Origin: Xylona heveae TC161 | Taxonomy: Eukaryota > Ascomycota > Xylonomycetes > Xylonales > Xylonaceae | NCBI RefSeq assembly: GCF_001619985.1 | Contig: NW_017264203.1 | Coordinates: 744,001 to 808,000, forward strand | Length of the DNA: 64,000 nt | Reading direction: 5' to 3' | Shown here: positions 56,971 to 64,000 of the stretch, one piece after another | How positions within the stretch are numbered: the stretch's first letter is position 1 | Layout: the number at the start of each line of letters is the position of its first letter | Made by a program: the position numbers and the translations under genes | The notes under the pieces: model-generated | What the model was told of the DNA's origin: nothing | What the model saw: only the letters and a program-made list of their open reading frames with translations | Database searches by the model: none

Positions 56971-59073
56971 ATGGGTACTGCGCCACAAAGTCTACTAGAG
57001 GACTTTCTAGGAAGTGTCAATACTCAGAGCAATGGTGTGTTCTATTGCCATTCTACCATAGGTAAGTCTAACTCATTCATTCAACAAAACTTTTCCCCAT
57101 GCACTCTCACGAGATTCGAAAGCAGTCTGCTGTCCTATTTCGCATGAATCCCTTCCTAGTTCCCAGCAACACTTTCTCCTGCGGCAGGAGTCTATAATTG
57201 AGAGTAGATCATTGACTTAACAGTAGGAGATGACGAGGATCTTATGGGGTTTAGCTCAGAGGAGGAAGACGATAGACAGAGCAATACCGAAAATGAGGAT
57301 AATGATGCACAAGACTCGCAGGCTAGGGGCTCTGAGTCGAGTTCCACGGTGGTGGATCCCGCGCAAGAGCTCAATGAACAGCAGCAATCAACTGAATGCA
57401 AGCTTACCGTAGAGAGTCATGCGGACATTGCCGGTCCAGTGGTTGCTGCTCCGGCTACCCAGGACGACCGTACTGTGCCTCAATATCGCCACTTTTTTCA
57501 AAACTCAAAGTCGTCTGACATGGTATCGAAAGATTCGCCGTTGGCAACGGAAATCCATTTGAAAGCATCACAGCCCGACACCAAAACAGCCGACATCCCC
57601 AGCCCAATGGAAGCAGAGAACCAAGAACAAGATGCTGATGCAGATACCAAAACCGCTTCAGTGAAAGTCGACAAGTCGCCTGAATGCAGCGAACCAGAAA
57701 TTATTGTTTTACGAAAGGGTTCTCATGAGTTTCCACCAGGTATTACTTTTCGCGATGTTCCAAAATATGCCAAAATTCGAGATGTCCTGACCATGGTTCG
57801 CGTTCTGCATGCTCGAATTCGCTCGATTCTTTTCTCACCAGGCCCAGCTGCCACAATCAAATTATACTTTGCTGATCAAGCGGCTCACGACCTCTTCCTC
57901 GACCAAGCAAGAAAAGGTCGAGTTAATTCTCCGTGGAAGAGAGACTTGAGTATTGTAATTGACAAAGAGGATCAGCTCGTTCCAAGTGACGAAGAGTTGG
58001 CGCCGATGCACGCAACTCGGATTCTTCAAATCACTAATATTCCCACGAAGAAGTTGAAGTTTGATACTGTCCTTCAAAGCTTACAGTGCTCCAACCCTGG
58101 TCACGCCTTCCAGTTGGAAAGAGCTTTGATATTCAAACGCGGCAACACTGGCGACGCTTCAATTATGCAACTCAACTTTTTGAGCATCCGTGATTCGGTC
58201 AAAGCGAAGATAAGCTTTGAGAGGGGAGACTTGTGCATTCGTTTCCCATTGATCAAGGTGGACTTTGCAGAGGATGAGTGTTCTAGCACTGCCAAAGTCG
58301 TTCCGCCCAAGCTCATCTTGCAGTCTCGTGGCTCTGACGTTCCGGAGACGAGTCCAGATAATCGACTATCAGCTATCGGCCTTTTAATACTCCCTGCCGT
58401 TTCAGTCGCTCAGCCCGCTCCTGCCAAAATACTGGTTGCCAAGCCTATCCCGGTTGCGGCGCCAGCTCAGGCCCGTAAGAAAGGCCCATTGCCAGGACCA
58501 GTCAATGGCATCTACATCAGATCATTGCCAGACCTGACAACTCCAGGCCAGCTGCTCTCATCCTTTAGAGGAGGAGCTGTGTTGTGTGTAGAAATGTTTA
58601 AATACGGCGACCGTCAAGCCATCATTTATTTAAAGGATCCAAACAACCACAGCGCATCAGTGACGCGTATGAAGAACAATAAAGGATTTTTGCTTTTGAA
58701 GGATCATGGACAAGCCGGAAAACGCTATGCAGTGTGCGGGACAGCGCATCAATGCCCGATAGGACGAATCAACGACCCTTTATCCACGCGCCGAGTCTCT
58801 TTCGTGTTTGACAACATCGTTGCCAATAATGTATTTGGAACAAAGTATCTTGAGCAATATACTCAAAAACACGGCGCCATCAAAATGGAGAGCGCTGAAG
58901 CTCCGGAGCGCCGTTTGATTGCGAAGCCGACGTCTCGGCAGGAAGTGATTTTGAGCTACTCGAACATTGCCATGGCAGTTGAGGCCAAGCGCGTCCTCGA
59001 AACGCTAAAGGTTGTCGGAGCTACGCCCGTCATCAAGTTTGCGCCAGATCCTTGTGCCGGTCCTTGCCGCTAG
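56971..59073 (+). CDS. Uncharacterised protein with RRM-like regions
   Basis: Predicted 646 aa in two exons, 56971-57061 and 57224-59073. The first exon (MGTAPQSLLEDFLGSVNTQS) joins at a strong GTAAGT donor to VGDDEDLMGFSSEEEDDRQS, so the N-terminus is acidic. The middle and C-terminus contain several segments of RRM-like pattern: ITFRDVPKYAKIRDVLTMVR (about 198-217); TRILQITNIPTKKLKFDTVL; GIYIRSLPDLTTPGQLLSSF with RQAIYLKDP-like strand QAIIYLKDPN (about 459-500); and VSFVFDNIVANNVFGTKYLE with EVILSYSNIAMAVEAKRVLE (about 553-625). RRMs bind single-stranded RNA. The canonical aromatic RNP residues are weak, so these may be degenerate or protein-binding. I do not recognise a named homologue. 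Confidence 0.68.
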
Positions 59074-60149
59074 AGGCGCTCATAGCGTCGATCGTTCTGA
59101 TATCTTTGCAGATATTTTGAATGTATGCTATCTTGGCCATTCTTGCTGATTTCTCAAAAATGTATATGCGACATGGGTTGTTCTATTATTTGCATCGATT
59201 GTATTTTAGAAAATCTCTGATATTCGTCCAACACATTCAAATTTAAACCGGTTCTGCAGAGCATTACCAATTAGATAGTAATGAAATTCCTATGTGCGCC
59301 TACAGTAGAGAACTACATTTCAGACCAAGTTTGTTATTCGACCTTCCAGTCCCTCCTCTTCGAAGGATGAAAGCTCCTTGACATGCTTTCATTTGCGTAT
59401 AAAACGAGGGAATTGGGTCTAGCTGACCATTTAACGGATTGAGTCCCCCCTCACTCCCGCATGGCGTGAGACGCTATAGTTGAAGACCCCTGACGGGAAA
59501 GTACCTCTACCTCTTGCACACGTCATCATAGCCTCGAAAAATGGTACAGTTACTTTTACGGCTGCATCAGCCATGGTTCAGTGTGGAAACGGCTTCTTTT
59601 CCCCGGGCGGTAGTGGTTGCGTCCCACTGTCTCAGTGAAGGCGCTTCACCAATCACGCGCCCTCGAGATTGTTGATCAACTTGATCCTTTCTGCACTTTC
59701 GTTGCCGGTGCATCTTCAACATCCCTGAAGTCCCAGGGAAAATGGTCCAAATCGGAAAAGAATGGGTTAATAAACTTTAGGCGGTCAAGTTTCCACGCCT
59801 GCAGCACCACCCGCCCGCGCACTCTGCTTTTGAGTCTCGCTCTCCAGCACCGGTCTAACTAACGTTTACCCGTTCCCCTATCGATCATACTATTATCGAT
59901 GCCCGATCTCTGTGTTGTGGTCCTTGACCTTCACAACCTTTTCCCCTCCCACGCGAGCATCTCGTCGCGATTTCTTGCTCTCTGGAAATACTGTCTGATT
60001 GAACGTGCGATTTGTCCAGCTTCTTACTGACATCGGATCGAGAAAAGCATCATTTAGCACTCATTGCGATCGATCATTGTCGAGAGCTAGAGCATGCTTG
60101 CGATCTAAACGATTTTCGTCGCTCCATTGGCATCCGTGGCCGAGGGCCA
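59074..60149. other. Intergenic region, about 1.1 kb
   Basis: It contains the presumed promoter of the large gene that follows. The frame of that gene is open back to about 60012 but without an ATG. No other gene is seen. Confidence 0.5.
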
Positions 60150-63100
60150 ATGGCCACCGTTGCCCAGTATCCGCTGCCTGCAACTACTCCTCGAGAGTCT
60201 CTGACCAGGCGCGATCGAATATCCCCAGAGGGGCCATGCAACTTTCGTCACCTCACGTCTGGATCTAATGCCCCTCTGTGCGGCTGTAGGCGATTTTGGG
60301 ACTCGAGCTTGGACCCGCACACAAATCGGAATGATCAGAGTATCAGTGCGGCGCAAAATGGCTGGTGCATGTGTGGACATCATGCCTGCTTTCATGATAT
60401 GGATTCCGGGGTGCAACATTATTCGGTGACTGGCTTCCCCTCGAAGACGAGCACAAGCGGGATTCGCTCTGATCTCCAAGAGCTTGCGGATTCTAACCAG
60501 AAACATGGCCGAAATCCATCAGCGGAAGGCGACAAGGTTAGTAAGGAGGATGCTTTCAGGCCGTATTTTAAACCTCCATCGGTCGGCAGGAGCAATTCGG
60601 ACTGGGCACACGAAGCAAATGAGAAAGATGCTGGGGACTTGAAGAGCAGTCCTTTCCAGAAGCGGCATAATACTCAAGAAAACCCGAGCGCGGACCCTTT
60701 TGCGCTGGATGGTCTTTCAGCTCTTCAGACTAGACGCGGAATGAGAAGCGTGTCTTCGCCATCCGTGGGCGCATCCCACCTTCCTCCCATACCATCGCAA
60801 TGCCTTCTTCGACCTGGAGAGCTCGAACCGCTCAACATCCATCTCAATTCTCGGTATAATGGTGCAAAGAACTTAAACGAGAGCCATTCTACAGCTCTAA
60901 ACTCTTATAATCCTCATGAAAGAGACCTGGCGACGCCAACACAAAGGATTGAAGATGATACTCTGCGGCTGTTCTTGGCAGCACATACAGCCAAGGGAGA
61001 CTCACACCGGGAAGCTCAGGTTGAGAGATCCAATGGACTCGAGGAGAGACAGCATCTGCTTCCTCGTCCACACGAACTCTCGGCCTTGCCCACCAGTCAA
61101 CGATATGACTGGGCTGCTAAAGGTGGCAATAGCCAACACTCCCAGCATGGGTCGAAAAGGGCAATTAATGATGTCTTCAGCTCTGGGAGAGCGTCTATTA
61201 GGCCTGGGCTTAATTCCACAACCATCAGGCAAAACCCACGATGTGGGAGTCGTGAAACGCCTAAGCCCATGGATGAGTTTAATCAAAGTGCTACTGAAAT
61301 TGCCACTCCAACTCGGCTCGAGTTCTCAAATTTGCCCCCCTTCACAAAGGCGTTGGACCATGTCAAGGCATGGGTAGATGCTCACAGTGAGGAAGCAAAA
61401 GGGTCTCATATAGAAATAGGGAAATCCGAGGCTCAAGTACTTCCAATAATATCAGCCCCGCTGGTCAACGATAAATGTGGAACCCATACCGAGCCCACTG
61501 TAAATCAGAAGGGAGCAACTCATGCCGACGATACGTGGAAATTGGATCCTAATGTGGCTTCCCTTTCCAGTCTTTTACCTCATTTACAGCTGCTGGTTAG
61601 CAGGCTGACAGAATACCCAGCTCTGTGGTCGGCTCTGGAAGCCTACAAACATCGTCTGGATGCCCTAGAATGCGCTTCCTACTCTCATGGAGTGTCTGAG
61701 GAGCTTCAGGAAAAGTTTGATATGCTTGACGGGCGGCTTACTGAACTGGAAGGGAAAGTTGAGGAGCACGAAAAGCTGCATGCAGATTTTGACTTTCTGG
61801 AGGCGAGCCGGCCGAGTCGGACCTCGGTACGAAAGCGAGTTCATGGTGGAGTTGCTGGAACCGAGTGCTCCGTCAGTTCGGATGGCTCTTCTGATGCTCA
61901 CTCGGAGCTATTATCTTCGGCGAGGGTCTCTGCTGCCTTAGACCGGAGCGGGCTCCCTGATCGCCTTGAAGACATGGGATCCCGAATACAAGCATTAGAG
62001 ACGTCTGCGCCTCCCTCATACGACAATCCTTATGAACTCGAAGTGATCTTCTTGCCCTGGGGTCCGGGTTTAAAAGGCATCTGGTACCCCCCGGAAGAAT
62101 TATCCAATGGTGAACTGAGTAGCACAGCGATCACAGAAGAATGGGCTGATCCGCAATTTCGTGATTCCCTGAGCAGCTCTCTCAGTAGATCGCGCTCAAG
62201 CGGATATGACGGATGGGACGGTGATCCGATCCGGAGTTGGGCAGATGGCCCAGATGAATGGCTAGTGCCGCGCGCCAGCGCTCAAAACAGTACGATCTAT
62301 CGCCGGTTGCAAAGTAGAGGGTTCGTTCGAAACGTGCAGATTCTAGGATCAACGGCCAAGGAAGTCATTAGTGCTGTGAGCAGTGCTTTTGGCGACATTC
62401 TGGATGATCGGACTTTTGAGAACCAGTCAAACAAAGAAGATATCGGCGAGCTCAAGAAGCCTAAAAGCTGTGATTCAGATTGCATGGTTGAAATTGAGAG
62501 AACTGATGCATATGAAAGACAAGGTACCTGCCAAGGGATGAGGAAACAGTCATCGAAGAACAAGATTCCACTTCTCGGGCTCCGGGCGCCTTTTATACCT
62601 CTCCGAAAAATTCATAAGGATTCGCGACTTCGTTTCTTAGATCCGGATGAGCTTGTTACTCCAGCTGTTTGGACAAGTGATTTTCTAAGCCGAACCGTTG
62701 TGATGCGGGCCGCCGGTGGAGCACGAAGGCTGTTTATAACTAATCGGCATGGGTACCTGCAGCCTCGCCCTCGCGACTGCTTGGCTTGGACGTGGCAAAT
62801 GCTTAGAGAGCTCCCGCGAGTTCATCTGGACGAAAATGGTGAGCAACGAGAAGAGGCGGTCCCCGAAGCGGACGCCAAAGAAGCTTGTTGGCAGTGGGAT
62901 CCTCGTTTGGACCCTCCAACGAGCGCAGCCTCTTCATTTGCATCTGATTCATCTTTGTACTCAACGTTAAGTATTCGTCCTTCGCGATTGGCCCAGTCTG
63001 TACGCTCAAAAAATTCCCTTTCGCCGTCACCGAAGCTTCGGGAGCCTACTCCGTGTGGGGATGGTCATGCTATGCCCATCTCTCCTCTCTCAGAATTTCC

Positions 63101-63710
63101 TGTTGATCGTTTGGGTTACCTTCGACGAACAAATTCTCTCAGTCTGGGCGATTCTGGAAGCGCGCTCAGTCCATCGTTCAAACGACGCTTGGTCGCTTCG
63201 CAGGTGGAAAGTGCCCCTTCCAAAACATTGTCAAAGCGGAGGCGCGTATCATATTCACCAACATTTATCCCATCACGAGATCAGAATATCACCGAACCCT
63301 GGCGGCAGCGATGCAAGTCTCCTAGCCCATTCTTCTCCGAGGTCGCGGATGGGCGAAGCCAACTGGCAATGGCAGGCGTCAAACGGGGCACAACACCTTT
63401 TGCGTACGCAACACCTCATAGTGGACCGGTGGCAATGATATCCGAGCCTTCTTCAGGAAAACCTGCATCTGCTGTCGCCAGCGACAACAACACAGAAATT
63501 CTCATTGACAACTTTTGCCACAAGACTGAGCCGGAAGAGGAGGTGTGGGAAGGAGTAGCCGACGAGGATGCTAGCCAGCATTTGGCATCGCCAGAGGCTG
63601 CTCACAGTGATGACGACAATATGCTGACATATTCACCCTCTTTGTCGGAGCAATCATACAGCGCTTATGAGAGCGACTACGACAGTAGCGATGATAGTGA
63701 AGCCGAATGA
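60150..63710 (+). CDS. Large uncharacterised protein with N-terminal Cys/His cluster
   Basis: Predicted 1186 aa, one exon, from the first in-frame ATG (MATVAQYPLPATTPRESLTR). Near the N-terminus lies a Cys/His cluster, CGCRRFW (about 43) and WCMCGHHACFHD (about 72-83), which could bind zinc. A disordered Ser-rich region follows, then a coiled coil at about 480-552 (KFDMLDGRLTELEGKVEEHE). Two conserved-looking blocks come next: ELEVIFLPWGPGLKGIWYPP (about 629) and LRAPFIPLRKIHKDSRLRFL with FLSRTVVMRAAGGARRLFIT (about 811-865), followed by RPRDCLAWTWQMLRELPRVH. A candidate nuclear localisation signal (LSKRRRVS, about 1028) precedes an acidic C-terminus rich in Ser and Asp. The layout suggests a nuclear regulator or scaffold. 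I recognise it only as a protein type found in related fungi. Confidence 0.74.
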   Translation: MATVAQYPLPATTPRESLTRRDRISPEGPCNFRHLTSGSNAPLCGCRRFWDSSLDPHTNRNDQSISAAQNGWCMCGHHACFHDMDSGVQHYSVTGFPSKTSTSGIRSDLQELADSNQKHGRNPSAEGDKVSKEDAFRPYFKPPSVGRSNSDWAHEANEKDAGDLKSSPFQKRHNTQENPSADPFALDGLSALQTRRGMRSVSSPSVGASHLPPIPSQCLLRPGELEPLNIHLNSRYNGAKNLNESHSTALNSYNPHERDLATPTQRIEDDTLRLFLAAHTAKGDSHREAQVERSNGLEERQHLLPRPHELSALPTSQRYDWAAKGGNSQHSQHGSKRAINDVFSSGRASIRPGLNSTTIRQNPRCGSRETPKPMDEFNQSATEIATPTRLEFSNLPPFTKALDHVKAWVDAHSEEAKGSHIEIGKSEAQVLPIISAPLVNDKCGTHTEPTVNQKGATHADDTWKLDPNVASLSSLLPHLQLLVSRLTEYPALWSALEAYKHRLDALECASYSHGVSEELQEKFDMLDGRLTELEGKVEEHEKLHADFDFLEASRPSRTSVRKRVHGGVAGTECSVSSDGSSDAHSELLSSARVSAALDRSGLPDRLEDMGSRIQALETSAPPSYDNPYELEVIFLPWGPGLKGIWYPPEELSNGELSSTAITEEWADPQFRDSLSSSLSRSRSSGYDGWDGDPIRSWADGPDEWLVPRASAQNSTIYRRLQSRGFVRNVQILGSTAKEVISAVSSAFGDILDDRTFENQSNKEDIGELKKPKSCDSDCMVEIERTDAYERQGTCQGMRKQSSKNKIPLLGLRAPFIPLRKIHKDSRLRFLDPDELVTPAVWTSDFLSRTVVMRAAGGARRLFITNRHGYLQPRPRDCLAWTWQMLRELPRVHLDENGEQREEAVPEADAKEACWQWDPRLDPPTSAASSFASDSSLYSTLSIRPSRLAQSVRSKNSLSPSPKLREPTPCGDGHAMPISPLSEFPVDRLGYLRRTNSLSLGDSGSALSPSFKRRLVASQVESAPSKTLSKRRRVSYSPTFIPSRDQNITEPWRQRCKSPSPFFSEVADGRSQLAMAGVKRGTTPFAYATPHSGPVAMISEPSSGKPASAVASDNNTEILIDNFCHKTEPEEEVWEGVADEDASQHLASPEAAHSDDDNMLTYSPSLSEQSYSAYESDYDSSDDSEAE

Positions 63711-64000
63711 GGGTTTACTTCTGTGATATATCCACTTGTCATGAGGGATATGTTTGCACATTCTATCACCTCGACTCTTCAACTTTTTCAGCTCTCTCAT
63801 CTTTTCTTATATATATCACTACGCATCTTTGGCCATCACCTGTATATGAAATCCTGCGATACGTTGACTCCACTCAAGCATCTCCTATCATCAACATTTT
63901 CTTCTTTCTCTCATCTACTCTTTTTCAATTTCATCTCTACTTATTGTACTTCACCTCCCAAAACGCGCGTTATCTTTTTAGTTCGCATTCTCTGTGCTGT
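63711..64000. other. 3' flank of the large uncharacterised gene
   Basis: Pyrimidine-rich sequence without a gene; the window ends here. Confidence 0.5.

Overview
The window is nuclear DNA from a filamentous ascomycete, most likely a eurotiomycete (Aspergillus, Penicillium or Talaromyces type). The genes have short introns, mostly 45-120 nt, with GTAAGT-like donors and CTAAC-like branch sites. The proteins match fungal families: a DNMT5-type DNA methyltransferase, Prp2, Scj1, Vps62, an Sfk1/DRAM-like membrane protein, a TFIIIC subunit and ribosomal proteins. The species cannot be named from sequence alone. I support 18 protein genes with spliced models whose exons add up in frame, plus one truncated gene relic. 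I see no rRNA, tRNA, CRISPR array, retroelement or virus-like element.

Layout. 0.4-7.3 kb (-): a seven-exon DNMT5-like maintenance DNA methyltransferase carrying its own SNF2 ATPase and RING finger. 8.6-10.1 kb (+): a 2H phosphoesterase-like protein, convergent with a Vps62-like protein at 10.8-12.6 kb (-). 12.6-15.9 kb: no gene seen. 15.9-17.3 kb (+): a TFIIIC sub6/tau55-type subunit. 17.7-19.7 kb: a striking array of 167-bp imperfect palindromes. 20.0-21.5 kb (+): the ER DnaJ chaperone Scj1, ending in HDEL. 22.7-24.4 kb (+): a secreted App1-type phosphatase. 24.9-26.2 kb (-): a tiny cytochrome b5 in three exons. 26.2-30.6 kb: gene-poor, with one truncated gene relic. 30.6-32.0 kb (+): a glutamine-rich protein with two transposase-type helix-turn-helix regions. 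32.4-33.5 kb (-): ribosomal protein eL42. 34.8-36.3 kb (+): an F-box/leucine-rich protein. 37.0-40.4 kb (+): the spliceosomal DEAH helicase Prp2. 40.8-41.7 kb (+): a six-pass Sfk1/DRAM-family protein. 43.0-45.1 kb (+): an unrecognised protein. 45.1-48.2 kb: decayed simple repeats. 48.2-50.4 kb (-): ribosomal proteins uL16 and eL30. 51.2-53.6 kb (+): a coiled-coil protein. 54.1-55.2 kb (-): the 24-kDa subunit of complex I. 57.0-59.1 kb (+): a possible RRM-like protein. 60.2-63.7 kb (+): a large unrecognised protein with an N-terminal Cys/His cluster.

Most of the genes are housekeeping (translation, splicing, Pol III transcription, ER folding, respiration, vacuolar sorting) and do not form a gene cluster. 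The two unusual items are the DNMT5-like gene and the palindrome array. The array has five direct units, one inverted unit and one decayed unit, and a more diverged possible copy lies about 14 kb away. Differences among its outer arm ends are largely C-to-T or G-to-A transitions. That would fit mutation of methylated repeats in a genome encoding a DNA methyltransferase, but the link is inference. A second unexplained signal is a 9-mer, TACGGAGTA, present at least seven times in non-coding DNA.
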